Source: Aquanectria penicillioides (lineage: Eukaryota; Ascomycota; Sordariomycetes; Hypocreales; Nectriaceae). Taken from it: a DNA stretch of 64,000 nucleotides. The translations under genes and the position numbers were made by a program. The DNA is taken from NCBI GenBank assembly GCA_003415625.1, contig PYIU01000003.1, positions 6,386,001 to 6,450,000 of the forward strand, read 5' to 3'. How positions within the stretch are numbered: the first letter of the stretch is position 1; each line of letters starts with the position of its first letter. Under the pieces are notes generated by a model. It was not told the DNA's origin, ran no database searches, and saw nothing but the letters and a program-made list of their open reading frames with translations. Positions 10,015 to 22,432 of this stretch are shown here, piece by piece.

Positions 10015-12623
10015 TCAAGCCTTGGCGTCCTCCGAAGCCTCTGCTGGTTCAGCACTAGCTTCCAACTCATTCTCCTCCTTATCAGGAGCAACTGACTTCT
10101 CCTCGGGCGTAGGTTTGCACTCCTCGGAGGTGTCTGCCTTTGTGACTTCAGCGGGCTCCTCCCTCTCAGTCTGTTCTTCCTTGGCCTCCTCCTCTTCCAT
10201 GGCAGGCACAGGGGCATCCTCGCTCGAAACAGCAAGGCTGCCCTGATCAGGATCAATGGCCCAGAAGGTCTGTGTTAGGGAGAATGAAAGTGTAGGAGCA
10301 GATGATTTGGCGGGCTCAGGGGCAGCCGGGCTCTTCGCTGGGGCACGACGTTGAGGTCCCCGGGCACGGCCCTTTCGCGCATCGGAAAGTGGTGCCTTTT
10401 CCTTCTCCTCGGTGAGATCCTCCTGGGGCTTGGGCTCCTCCTTCTTGGGAGCTTGAGGTCCCAGCTGTAGTCGCTTGTTCAGGTCGCTCATGAAACCTGC
10501 CTGCAAAGCTGCAATCTTGCCGCCCACCGGTCTGCTTGGGACAGGGGGCTTAGACTTAGAAATCTCGCCGTCTTTGGAGTCACCAGAGGAGGTCTTGGCT
10601 GGTCTTGGGGGATCTGAGGCTTGGGCTTATCTGATATAGGCGGTCGCTGCTTCAGGCCTTCGTCACTAGGCGTCTGTTTGGGCTTGGGCCGTTCAGGAAC
10701 TGAAGGCTTTTCTGAAGGCTCAGTCGGCTTCTTCGCAGGTCGGGATGGAATCTCGGGCTTGCTCTCTTCTTGTGGTGATTCGGAGACTGTTGTCTCATAA
10801 AGTTGGCTTTCGGGCACGTCCTCCCAAATATCCTTGCTTGGGAAACGCTGACTAGGTACAGGCCTCTTTTGGGTCAGGAATGACTCAGATTCTGCATCGT
10901 GAGACTCGGTCCAGATCTGCTTCTCGACCGTCCGGTGGGGCTTCACATCAGCAGCACCCTGGATATCACGCTCTGCAAGCTCTTCTTGCTTCTTGGCAAA
11001 GATGTGGGCAGGAGTCTTGGGCCGGTCCTCAATTCCTGCTGACAGCGTCCGGGTCTTCTCAGTGACGTCGGGAGTTAAGACCTCCGCAGTGTAGTGTACA
11101 CTGTTAGGGGCGTCTTCCCAGACGTCTTTGCTAGGGAAATAGTGTCGAGCCTTGCCTTCTGAAGTTGGCTTTTGCGCCTCCTTCTTAGCTTCTTCAGGAA
11201 ACAAAGGCTCATATTCCTTAACATCATCTAGAGGCGTGGGTGAAAACTCTTGGGAGTTGTTCTCCTTGTAGATGCTAGTAGGGCGGCTGACGGGCCGACT
11301 TGGGGTGTCCTCCATCTCGTTGGAACTTCCACGGCGCTCAGGTGGAGGATGAACCGCAGGCTGCTGAGGATACGGCTTTTCATCCTTGCTCACCTCGTCA
11401 GAGGCAAGAATTGGGGCGGTGTATTCATGCTCCTCATCATCAATTGCATTTTCGTTGTCTCCGGGCGAACGGTACTCTGGACGATCAGGCTCGTCGACAT
11501 GCACAGTCTTTTCACCATCCGGGCCAGTGATTTCGGACTTGAAAGACAAGCCCCTCACCTTATCCTCAGTAGTGGAAACCGGTCGAGGAGATGAAATTCG
11601 GGAGGCGTATTCCTCACTAGCTTGGAAGCCAACCTCCTCGGAGGGTGTAGCTTGATATCCCTTCTCAACTCCTGCACCATACATGTCAGTCAATTTTCAT
11701 CATGTCGCACACATGCAGTGCTTACCCTCGCTGGCTCCGCGGCTCGCAGTTTCCCGAACAAGCTTGTTCAGGTCGTTGCTACTCATGGCATAATCATTTT
11801 GACGGTCATGCAAAGGTGCACGGTTTTCTCTGTCATAGACGTGAGGGTTCTTCTCGTAGTATTGTTTCTCGAGCTTGTCCTGGGGGCTAACACCGTGGCC
11901 GTGAAGACCGTAGCTGCCAGGGGGGCCACCGCGAGAGCTGTTCTTGCGGTGGTGGTGCCTGAATTCTTCGGTGCCAGGGCCAGGGGATGGAGCCTGGACA
12001 TCACCAAGGTGAGGGTTCATAGGCACGCGCTGGCCAATCTCGGGAATTCCGTGCTCATCTTCTTCGTCTGGCTGGCTCTCGGTGGCTGAGAAGCTCGTGC
12101 TCGGCTTCTTCTTGATGCTTCCTCGAGAAGTGGGACGGCCAATACCATACGAGGCTGCCTTGTCGGAGTCGGTGCGCGTCACGGCCTGGACTCGCTGCTT
12201 AGCGCTCTGAGCAGGCAGCGAGGGCTTCGGGGCATGAAGTTTGAGGTCGGCAGCGACAGTGCTGGTCTTCTCAGGGGATTTGTCACTCTCAAATTCATCA
12301 GCCACGACGCTGTATTCGCGACCCTCTTCGCCGATATTAGGCATGGCAACGCTGCCGGGTCGGTCGACTGGCTCCTCGGAGCCCTCCTCAGAGCCATTGT
12401 CGGTGCTGAAACGCAGAGCTTTGGGGCTCTTCAAGGGAATGCCTTCGCTGAGAGGCGAAGGAGCGAAGCGGTCGGGGTTAGGAGATATTGAGCGGTCATT
12501 GAGGCGCTTAGCAGCGGGACGAGGAGGGACCTTGGGGACTGAGGGGGCCGAGGCATCTTTATCCTGGCTTCGAGAAGGCCGGGGGGGGACGACAGGCGTC
12601 GGTTGCATGGTCGCGGCGGTCAT
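10015..12623 (-). CDS. AIM21: Aim21-like cortical actin-patch protein (one frameshift)
   Basis: Yeast Aim21 works with Tda2 at cortical actin patches and influences barbed-end capping; the mitochondrial name comes from a screen. Exons are 12623-11726 and 11671-10015 around a 54-base intron. About 850 residues are predicted, almost wholly disordered and rich in Pro, Glu, Lys and Ser. Proline motifs recur (VVPPRPSRSQ at the start, VPPRPAAKR, and further PxxP stretches near base 10600), suited to SH3 partners. A repeated short motif, FPSKD(V/I)WED, is encoded near 11130 and 10830. The C-terminus contains AALQAGFMSDLNKRLQLGP, a helix typical of the family, then an acidic tail. The frame slips at the G run 10607-10611 (coding C5): the upstream frame runs to a stop near 10488, while the downstream frame, read as PPRPAK through to the helix, is clearly the same protein. 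One missing C explains it. Confidence 0.82.
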
Positions 12624-15600
12624 TGTCGATTATGATGATGCTCAGAACGAGCTAGAGTGGTGTACGGGGTGACGAATTGGTTGGGGCGGAGTGAGAAAGG
12701 GGAGTCGTGCTCTTCTATAACAGGAACGCCTAGACGGCTTAAACTCCTAGAGGGGCCAACAAAAGGGCAGCGGTCAGCATAAAGTTTAGACGATGGCAAC
12801 TGTAGCAGCCGGGAAAGGATCGAGTCATCAAAGATAGAGGGCAGTTTAGATATAGATAGGTAGCCGGTGACCGGGGGACGGACAGGAGGGGCGGGACAGG
12901 GGAATATCTGAGCTTCAGCTTTCGACATCAGCGTCAGCGACGGCGCGGGCGCCAATGCTCGTGCCTGTGCCTGTGCCAATGCTGGCGCAACAGCATAGAC
13001 GAAAGCGTCAGCGTCAACAAGGTCGACGGCGGCTGGAGCTGCATGACTCTGTGACTTTGGACGGTTGCTAAGAGCCACCGCTTATCACCCGTGGGCGAAA
13101 TCGTTCACGGCGCTATCAGAGATAGAGGGATGCCATGGCGCACGCTGCGCCCGCCGCATGCCCACCCGCACTCTAGACTTCCCACATCCACATCCGGCAC
13201 ACACACCGCGGTCAGGGGACAAACTCACCAATGGGGGGCCGTGATTGATATTGGTATCCCCGATGGGCGAAGGCAAAATGTCACTGTGGCATCCACAGCT
13301 GGTGAGGTAAGTTGGTGATGATGCTGATGATGGGGTTGGGTGTTTGGGTCGCCAGGCAAGCTTCCACGGCGCGAAACAAGTTCAAGTAATAAAGAGTCAA
13401 TACCACAAACAACCGGGGTCTGAGCTTCTGGCTTGTGGCTCATGAACTCCTCGGGTCAATCGCGAGCGGCCCCAATTGTCACTTTATATACCTTGGGTAC
13501 GTACAAGAGAATACCAGCATCCACCTCGTCCACCTCCGCGGCGTCCAGGTGACGGTCAGAGCCAGTGCCACTTGACTCTTACGGTCCAGTGCTATGTTGA
13601 GCTGGCGACCCTGTGTCCTTGTCTATCCGTCGTCACTTGCTGGCGAAAGCAGGGATGACGATGGCGCCAAGTCGACGGTGCGAGGCCCCGAAGACGACGC
13701 ACTGTGCCTGAGCGACCGACAGTCCCCAAATCCCATCCACCTCATCCAGCGAGCTGCTCGTTGACGAATTTGCATCCTCCAGCATCATCTCTCGGCGGTG
13801 TCACCAGGGCCCTCTTTCCCATGGAATTTTTTGGTTTTTTCGACGACCTAAACTGATGGGAACCACCCGATTGCACAAATTGACCGCTTTTCTCCTGCCC
13901 TTCTCAACGTCTAGCAGCCTGCCCTGGGGCTCGCAGCTCGACTAGTTTGACAACAGACGCTCTCGACAACTCGTCTGCGTCAGAGCCCTCAGAGGCTCGG
14001 ACACAGTGCGCCACCACCCCGCATGATGCCACCGCCCACATCCACTCACAAGTCCCTGGACGGAAGCGGCCATGTGGATATGTCTCTCGGTCACTCCAGA
14101 TCCAGCTCCAACGTCCTCAGTTTTGAGAGGTACCAGACCAAGCCGAGACGGAGCAGAAACCAGGGATAGCATCCCCGTCAATGCAGCTCGCATTGCGCCG
14201 TAAAGATGAGGCCTCGTTGCCGACTCCTTCTCTTCAAAGACCCCTCTGCCATCACTTCGTCCCGGAGGCCAGCTGACGGGTAAAAGGGCCCCGTTGTTGG
14301 CGCCGCTGGGGATGACCACCGACTTGTGATGGTACCAAACTCGCTTCTCCTCAATGCCACTGTCTTTAGGTACAAGCCGGAATGTACCTACGTGTAGAGA
14401 AAATCGACGAGGAAATACCCTGCATTACATCTTACACCTGAGGTACCTCCCCTTCCTTCGCTCTCGCCTGGCCAAGGTGGGACTCCCCATCACCTGCATC
14501 CCCACCGATCGAACTGAGCTTGCTTGCTTGGGTCCATCTGCTGCCGGTGCTTGAGCTAGGTTGATTGCCAGGCGGTGTCGCTACCCCATGAAGATTCCAG
14601 GGAATGACGCTTACTCGCTGGCATCCTACTGGCCCACTCCAACAAGCCGGAGCTGCAATCGCATGACCCCAACGAAGCAGCTAGACGTTTCCGAATGGGT
14701 ACTCCGTCCAGTGCAGTACCTTGAGTGTCTCCAGGGACTGATAATAATGTCAGGTCAAACCCAGCCCTCAAATACATTCGTATGGTGGTATCCATAGATA
14801 GGATCGGTGCGAGGACGAGCAGCTAAGGTTGGGGAGCTAGGTACTCGGCAACCTAGAAGCTTGTGAGATAGCTTTCCGGCGGTGGCCCGGTTCCCTAAGG
14901 GAAGGGCCCGTAAAGACACCGCAGTCCCGGTGCTCATGACTATCAAAGATTTGCGCCAAAAACACTGGGGCCGGGCAAAGAACAGGAACCGGTCAACCTG
15001 GAGCACAAGCCAGGTCGATCACTATACTCCAAAAGAGAAAGAAAAACTCTGTTGTTCCCCCTGGATGCCATATCACTGCTTGAGCAATGATGTGCCCCCT
15101 TCGACTCAATGCAGCTTCCAGGCTTCAGCTCGAATCAGAGCGCCATCTAAGCACGCCAGGCCCGTTACCATGGGGGCACATGATGCCACCGTGAGGGCAT
15201 TAGATACATGCCGTCCCCACGCGGTTCGCAGTTGTTTCCCAGCAGCCATGGGGGACAAACGGCCACCATGACGCCATCCCCAACCATTGCCCCCCTCCCT
15301 TGCTCCGTCCCCGTCTTCTGTCCTGCGAATGCCCATGCCCAGAGCTCCAGTGCCCCGAAGGAGGGGCCGCTCACCTGGATAGCATGGAAGCGCAAATGCT
15401 CGATCCAAAAGCCGGCCCGGCCCCCGTCTCCCTGTGCTGTCGGGCCCTCCACCATCGCCAAAAGTGTAAGTGTAATTCTCAAATGTAATTCCAACGACGC
15501 TCAGCACACAAGTGAGAGGGGTCAAGTGCAAAGACCATTCCATTCCATCCCATGTTGACCCCTCATTTACATTCGCGTCCACATTCTATCCCGCTCCATC

Positions 15601-16873
15601 GTCTCAGTAAGGCCCTCGTGTCGCCTCGGTCGAACGCCAGCTTCCCCTTTCGGCAAGGGAACGTTAAAAAAAAATGAACAATTTGCAAGTCCCGTTAATC
15701 ACCAGCTTGAGCTCTGCAGCAAGTAGTGTTCCTTCGAAGTGGAATACGTGCATATCCGTGATGCCTCCAGAACCCAGCAATATCCACTCACGTTCACGGT
15801 ACCGTACTGTACCCGTCTGCACTGTTTGGCGCACTATACCTCTTGGGGGTGGACTGGCGAGATCTCAGCACGTCACGAGGTAGAATCAAGACTTTTTCTT
15901 CTCTGCTGGGTACGGGGCCCTCCAGCTATTCTTGGCTGACCCAGCAGGTCTGGGGCTTGACGCCGCCGAGGAACCAGTCGAACCAACGAATCTAGAGCCG
16001 TCATCTGACGCCGCCCTCTCCGAGCTCTTCTTCCGTGTAAACTGTAATCAAATACTTAGTGTGCACAACCAAATTGGTTGAATTCAGGCGGGGCAATCAT
16101 CTCGTCTGGAGGTTGGGTCCCCTCTCCCGCTGCTAATTGATACCGCGCCTGAGCGTGGCCATCGCTGAGTCACCTGTGCTGCTCTGCATCAAGCAGGATT
16201 TGTAGTGCACAAGGGAAGCTCTCTACTATGTACAATGATGTCCCACCAAAGTCGTTAGTAGGTGGGGTTCTCCCTATAGCTTCACCAGGCACACACTATC
16301 ATCCACATTCGCCTCAGGTAGCCTTCATAGGGGATGGCTTCCCCTATGAAGCTATACATCTTCGCTGGTTCGTACTTGTTCTCTCATCTCACAGTTGGTG
16401 CACCCAGCTAGACATCATGGCAATCACGGCAGAAAAGACAATGACGATGATAATACAGATATGATGCTCTAGTTTCGATCAACGCGGCAGCGGAGACAAT
16501 TCAGTCATCGGTCTCCACCGATATAAGTCATCAATACAAATCAACTGCCTTCCTTTCAAGTCAAACAAACGTAAAAAGCCGTTCCTCGTCCCAGACGCCG
16601 AATCCCTAGCCGGGTATGCAGGCCAGTGCTCTCCAGCAAAGGCCATAACTTCATTTGAAATGCGAGGGTTTGCTCCATCGACAGACACCCTCCTTGTACA
16701 TGCGTCCCCAGTGTTTGATATCATCTCCACCTCTCTTCTGCCGAGATACCATTGCTTCATGTCAAACGTCTCCTTCGAATTGCGCACCGGTCACCATTTG
16801 TTGCATGATACTCAGTCAGGCGGCGTTGTGTACGCTTCTCTTCTTTGCGCATTCAGATCTCACGCAGAGGTCC
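12624..16873. other. Gene-poor intergenic region (about 4.2 kb)
   Basis: This region holds the AIM21 promoter and leader and the 3' side of TVP18. Only short overlapping reading frames occur on both strands, none with a recognisable domain, a plausible codon pattern or introns. A perfect hairpin is listed separately. A non-coding transcript cannot be excluded from sequence alone. Confidence 0.5.
16323..16351. repeat. Perfect 12-bp inverted repeat with 5-base loop
   Basis: The arms are 16323-16334 (CTTCATAGGGGA) and 16340-16351 (its exact reverse complement), separated by TGGCT. It sits in gene-free DNA about 520 bases beyond the TVP18 stop. It could be a hairpin in RNA, a dimeric protein site or chance. 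A partial copy of one arm, CCCTATAGCTTCA, occurs about 50 bases upstream. Confidence 0.85.
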
Positions 16874-17619
16874 TTACACAATCATCTGAGCAACCCCCTG
16901 GCCACCGAGGGTCTTGCTGCCAACGAAAGCCTGCCCCTTGAGGCCAGCCAGGCCGTAGCAGATGGCAGTCAGGAGCAGGAAGACACCAGCAGCAATCAAG
17001 CTGCTGGCACCGGTGAGGATGCTAACGAACTGGAGAGCGCCCATGATGGCGTACGCAGCGGCTCGCAGGTAGTTGGTCGAAATCTTGCGAATCATAGCAT
17101 CGAACTTGGCCGAGGTCGGGCAGATTCGAAGCAGGAGAGGAACCTCAACGAAAAGAATGACAAACGCAGAAGCGCTGTGTTGGGTTAGTTATCGGAGATG
17201 AAAAGGCATCGGTGCGTCGTGTTGACACGGGAACAAGGGATTCATACATTGCCAGGGCGCAGAAAATAATGCGAATGGGGTTGAACGAGAAGATGGTGGC
17301 GATTCCCGTTGCAAGACAAATGATCATGGACAGAATGCCCAGCCTATAATGAGTCGATCGGTCAGCTCTGATACTGAAGCGCAATTGTATCGTCGTCGGG
17401 TGGTGGAAATGCGGCAGCGTCCGGGCCGTAGCTCTGGCAAGGAGCTTGGGTGCGCAACCAACCACGGGGAAAGCTTCGCGGAAGCTAGGGCAACAGGATG
17501 AGCCTACCATTGTCCGTAGATGCCTATGAAGACGGTTAGCATCGACGCGCGGTAAGCGCATGGCATCCAGGGAGTCACGTACTGAAGTTTCTAGTCTGGA
17601 ACTCCTCCTTGAGCGTCAT
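16874..17619 (-). CDS. TVP18: Golgi apparatus membrane protein Tvp18
   Basis: Small four-helix membrane protein of late Golgi/Tlg2 vesicles, implicated in vesicle traffic. Exons are 17619-17583, 17523-17508, 17343-17248 and 17174-16874, giving 149 residues, the usual family length. The start MTLKEEFQTRNFS is characteristic. Hydrophobic segments are LGILSMIICLATGIATIF, IIFCALAI, YAIMGALQFVSILTG and LIAAGVFLLLTAICYGL. The C-terminus ends AFVGSKTLGGQG and a short hydrophobic tail, as in other fungal Tvp18. The second exon is only 16 bases (GC ATC TAC GGA CAA TG), flanked by consensus splice sites and needed to join the start to the first helix. No frameshift was seen. Confidence 0.93.
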
Positions 17620-19274
17620 ACTGGCAGCTTACGTCGAGGGCGGCGGCCTTGTAATCAAGTGGATATAATGGTTCGGGGGAGTGTCGCGCACAGAAAACAA
17701 TGCGAGCGAGCGAGTCGTTTCGGATTCTAGCGGCTATGGATGAGGTAGATGCGATGTTTGGAGTCGATGTGGTGGTGCCGGCGATGACGGACAAAGGATG
17801 ATGTTGAAGCTGATTCAGTCGTGGAAATGATGCACGTAGCCTTTTCGCGAAAGAGCATCCGACGCCAGTCAAAGGCCCAGTCTGGTCCCAATTATTGAGG
17901 CTGGCGGCGCAGGGCTTGGCTGCTGGGGGGGCGACCGTCCGTTGCTGGTGGCGGGACTCTGGCGGGCTCTGCTGACAGGACCCTCTTTGCCACGACAGCG
18001 GGTTGTCTAGTGGCCCTCGTACAGTGGACGGCGAAGGGGGAGGGGAGCCAGGGAGGATGCCGAACGCTGATTGGGTCCCTCACGAACGTTGTAGGGGATC
18101 AGAGGCCTGAAGCGCTTAACCCTCAGGGAGCTGATGCACTGTAGCTGCTAGCAGCTGCTAATTAAGGTGAGACACAGGCCCGACGTTGTTCTGTGAACCT
18201 GGAAGATAATTAATGAGACGGGAGAGTGCTGGATAGCTTAGTGTTTTAGGCTTGGAGACGTATGTGATTCAGGGATCCAGGCAACGGGCATCAGCTTGCA
18301 TTTAAAAGATGAGTTTCGTACGTCGGTGGGAGCAACCAGAGTCAAATGCGATGTCCGTCGTATTCGGGACCCGTCACTGGTATTATATCGCCATCGCTGT
18401 AGGCAACTATATTTTGAGTCTCTGACCCCCCTCCAAAGTGACGTACGGGCCTACGCGGCATGCTTAGCCAAGCCTCTGTTCCCGGTGTCCCGACAGTGAG
18501 CCCACAGCGCAGATTGCCATGGCTCTTACCAAGCCACAGCCTACGGATCTACCCTAGAGGCTCATGAGGACTCCAGCGTGCTCTTGGCCATGCTCTTGGC
18601 TCTCCTTGTCATTGGCAAACAAGCTTGGCAAGCCCCATACTCTATCGTGGGATTTTATATCAAGCTTCATTTGCATCATTGAACACAGTTTTCGGTGAAT
18701 CGAATATGCGAAACGGTTGGCTACCTCCATGTGGGCGAATGCACGCATGTTGTGCTTCGTGATTCTGCGAAAACCCAGCTAGGCCTGTAATTCGCTGCCT
18801 TGGTCAAGACTCGAGGCACGGGACTAGGTTGGAACTGGAGAGTCCACCAGGTAAGCGGCCATATCGCATTTGACCTTTGGCTAACTACCGGTATCTGATT
18901 CTCGCCGTAAACCCCTTCCTCAGCCTCTAACCCCGGCCTGTCAGTCTTGGCATACGAGACCCGAGGATGTACAGTATTCGTAGCACATGTGGAGATGGCG
19001 CCGCCGCCAGCAGCGAGATGTTAGGTCTCCCAACAGCGACCGTTACATCATTCTTCCCATTCAACATCCAGACTAAGCGGGCTAACCCTAGCTACCGGCA
19101 TCTCACTTCGCCTCACCTGGAGCGCGCTGAATAATCGACGTCAAGGTAGTACGGACCGCTCGGGCTGTCGAAAAACCTCATAGACCACAGTGGCTCACGC
19201 CTCAGCCTCCGTACCTCCGAGATACATACTTAGGATTGCGGGGCTCGACCAACCCAACGGTTGTGACTGTCAAC
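17620..19274. other. Divergent intergenic region between TVP18 and the cyclodeaminase gene
   Basis: This 1.65-kb region must contain both promoters. I see no reading frame with coding character. A 14-base palindrome (AGCTGCTAGCAGCT, near 18143-18156) is the only small structure noted. Confidence 0.5.
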
Positions 19275-20779
19275 ATGCCACTCACCATCCTCTCAGACGA
19301 GCAGGTCAATGGCTTACTGGAGAACCTCACGCTCGATGAGCTCGACCAGTTTCGAAAGGACCTCTCTGCTGCCCTCCATGAATTCTCCACCAGCGTAAAG
19401 GCCCCGAGGAGGCCTTTCAGCAACCTCCACGATCCACCACGCTTCATCCAGAAACGCAAGTCAAGACTTCGTATGCTGCAGCCTGCGGTCCTTCTGGGAT
19501 GGGTTGCAAGGGTGAGACCGTTTCGCACTTTGGGATCGCCGATATACTGACTTGCCCCTAGTGGTCTCACGTTTGTATCTTGAGTCCCCAGCGTCTCATG
19601 ATGCCAAGCCCATCATTGCCAATGGGATGCTCACTCTGTTCAACCCAGATGGAACTCCCTTGGGCATAGTTCACCCCAGTGCCCTCACAGCTTTCCGCAC
19701 CGCACTGGCATCTTCATGTCTTCTCAATAGGCGTAATCATGTCAAGACGATCACGGTCTTTGGCAGCGGAATGCAGGCATACTGGCACGTTCGACTAGCT
19801 CTCATGATGCGTGGTAACAGTATCAAGCACGTCAATGTCATCAATCGCCGATTCTCCAGTAACGCCGCTGGTTTGTTAAAAAAGTTTGCAACCACCCCAC
19901 AATACATCAAGGAGCGCGAGGGTTGGATGGAAGCGAAATTCGGGCTTTTGACGCCGACATTCCACGAGTACCAGCGCTTACTCAAAGACCAGATCCGCGA
20001 TGCGGATGTGATTTATTGCTGCACCCCATCGCAACAAGATCTCTTCGACGGTTCCATTCTGACATCCCATGAGGGTCGTAAGAAGGGGCGATTGATTATT
20101 GCTGTCGGCAGCCATGGACCTCACATGAAGGAGCTGCCTGATGATCTCATCCAGCTGGCCGTCAAGCAACATGAAAAACCCCATAGACACTTCCACAAGC
20201 ATGCCCAAGAAGGGGGCGTTATTGTCGTGGACAACCTTGAGGGCGCCCTCAAAGAGGCTGGCGAAATCATCATGGGCAAGGTTAGCCCCAATCAACTTGT
20301 AGAGTGAGTTGTTGCATGTGCGTTATCTATGAGAACCCACTAACAAGCAACAAAGGCTCGGAGAGCTCGTGATGCTCCATCGTCTAGCGCAGGAGGAATC
20401 TGACGCCGAGGTGGCGAGCAGTCAGGCATCAGTCTCGTCCGACTTGGACAAGTTGGATATTAATGACAAGATCCCTGCCATGTCAAGTGTTTTCAGTGGT
20501 AGCCATAACTCGCGCCCTAGCTCTCGTACAAGCAGCCCTACTAGGTCAACCGGCTCTGATTCTCTCAAGAGCCCATCTATATTCCACATGCGCAAGAACT
20601 CTAACAGTTCATCTGATACCGAGAAGAAGAAGAAGGAGGATGGATTGGTGCGGTGGTTGAGAGACGGGACTGTCATCTATAAGAGCGTCGGGCTTGGATT
20701 GATGGATTTGGTGGTAGGAATCCACCTTGTACAGGTTGCTGACGAAAAGAGGGTTGGCACTCGCGTGGAAGGGTTCTGA
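19275..20779 (+). CDS. Ornithine cyclodeaminase / mu-crystallin family protein (one frameshift)
   Basis: NAD(P)-dependent Rossmann enzyme family that deaminates ornithine or reduces ketimines; the substrate here is unknown. Exons are 19275-19511, 19562-20303 and 20356-20779 (about 467 residues). The start MPLTILSDEQVNGLL and the block ACGPSGMGCK, LTLFNPDGTPLGIVH, SALTAFRTALAS form the catalytic half. VFGSGMQAYWHVRLAL is the dinucleotide-binding loop, VIYCCTPSQ and GSHGPHMKELP follow, and DGTVIYKSVGLGLMDL is the conserved C-terminal helix. A Ser-rich stretch of about 75 residues (bases ~20400-20640) is inserted just before that last motif. The frame slips at the C run 19402-19405: before it the ATG frame is correct, after it the frame reading EEAFQQPPRSTT is correct, as if one C were lost. 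The gene converges on the thiolase gene. Confidence 0.85.
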
Positions 20780-20964
20780 TTGATAGACATGACTGGGCGG
20801 CAACACTGGGGAAGATGTAATGCATTCGCTAGCGATGATAAATTAGACGCCGCAACGCCTGTGTCTGTGGGGACGGTGTAAATTGGGCGTCTAGAAACAA
20901 CATGATGCTTGACGATATTCTTCTATTGGTACAATTGATCATTCGTGCTACCATCCTGTTTCTT

Positions 20965-22432
20965 CTACTCCGCCACCCAAATAGCAGCCATTCCCATACC
21001 AGTACCTACGCACATAGATGTGCTGCCAACCTTCTTGCCTGTCCGCTTTAGCTCATAGAGCAAAGTAGAAACTTGACGAGCACCGGTGCAGCCCAGGGGG
21101 TGGCCAAATGCGATGGCACCGCCCTTAGGGTTGATCTTTTCTTGAGGAATGCCAAGCTCATTGGCGCACCACAGGCACTGGCTAGCAAATGCCTCGTTGA
21201 TCTCATAAATATCCACATCATCCTTGGAAATGCCAGCAAGGTCGAGGGCCTTGGGGATGGCCTTCCAGGGACCCTGGCCCATGAGGAGGGGCTTGACACC
21301 GGCGATGGAGGCACAGACGTACTTGCCAATGATGGTCTGGCCCAGCTTCTCGGCGGTAGATCGCTTCATAAGGAGAACGGCAGCAGCGCCGTCAGAAATC
21401 TGGCTGGCGTTTCCGGCATGGATGGATCCGTTCTTCTTGTCGAATGAGGCACGGATCTTGGACAGAGACTCAGCGGTAACACCGGGTCGAATGCCGTCAT
21501 CTTTGGAAACAGTGATTTCTTTGGTTTCGCCGGACTTGGGATCCTCAAACTTAACGGTGAGAGGAACAATCTCTTGGTCGAACAGACCGGCCTTTTGAGC
21601 CTTCTCGGCCTTCTGATACGAGGCGGCGGCGAAAGCATCCTGAGACGCTCGGGAGACGCCAAGATCCTTTGCCATTTGCTCAGACAAGACACCCATGGGG
21701 ACCTTGCAGTTGGCAGCCTCTGTATGGTTCTCAAGTAGCTCCGAGAATTCGCTGACAGCTTGAGGTCTAGTGTCTTGTTAGTACATGGCTGGATGGAAAA
21801 CGCTTCTGCACCAACTTACCCGTACGACAGGGACATGCTCTCGACACCAGCACCGATACCAATATCAATCATACCGGCCTTAATCTGGTTTGCGACATCG
21901 ACGCAAGCTTGCAGACCGGAGGAGCACTGGCGATTAAGAGTTCGCACGGCGACGCTCTCGGGGAAACCGGCAACCAGAGTCGCAGCTCGCATCTCAGTCG
22001 CGCCGCCGCCAGCAGCTAGTACAGTGCCAACGCACACATCCTCAACGAGCGCAGGGTTGATCTTGGAGCGGTCGATGATGGCCTTGAGAACGCCAACGAG
22101 GATATCGGCAGCTTGTGTGTCCTTGAAGCCCCCCTTTCCTCCTTTGGTGAATGCGCTTCGGCAGCACGCGGTGACAACGATCTGAGCAGAGTGGTGGTTA
22201 GTCGCAATCCTAGAGGTAGTGGGTGGGGAGCCGCATCCGTACATCGTCAGGGCGCTTCTCCAGGATCTTGTCGCGACCGCCAGCAGTCTGGTCGCCAGAG
22301 AGCTGGCCGCCGAGTTGAGAAATTCGGTCAAGAGCTAGTGATGCGAGAGCAGAAAGAGTTAGCATGCAAGGTATTCCCGTGTTTGTATGGGTGAGCGCCG
22401 CGAGAAGCGGGAGGAACACACATACCACCCAT
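20965..22432 (-). CDS. POT1: Peroxisomal 3-ketoacyl-CoA thiolase
   Basis: Last step of peroxisomal fatty-acid beta-oxidation: cleaves 3-ketoacyl-CoA with CoA to acetyl-CoA. Exons are 22432-22426, 22334-22243, 22181-21820 and 21766-20965 (420 residues, normal for the family). The first coding exon is only 7 bases; splicing gives MGALDRISQLGGQLSG, in which RISQLGGQL fits the PTS2 peroxisome signal (R, I, five residues, Q, L). Thiolase landmarks are the acylated cysteine in LNRQCSSGLQ, NEAFAS, GGAIAFGHPLGCTGAR and the second catalytic cysteine in SMCVGTGMG. The PTS2 separates it from cytosolic acetoacetyl-CoA thiolase (Erg10), which lacks one. CCTCGG boxes lie upstream. No frameshift was seen. 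Confidence 0.93.

Noticed and set aside
15106..15582. 158-codon minus-strand frame in the 12.6-16.9 kb gap
   Set aside because: Overlaps several other frames on both strands, GC-rich composition, no motif, no intron signals.
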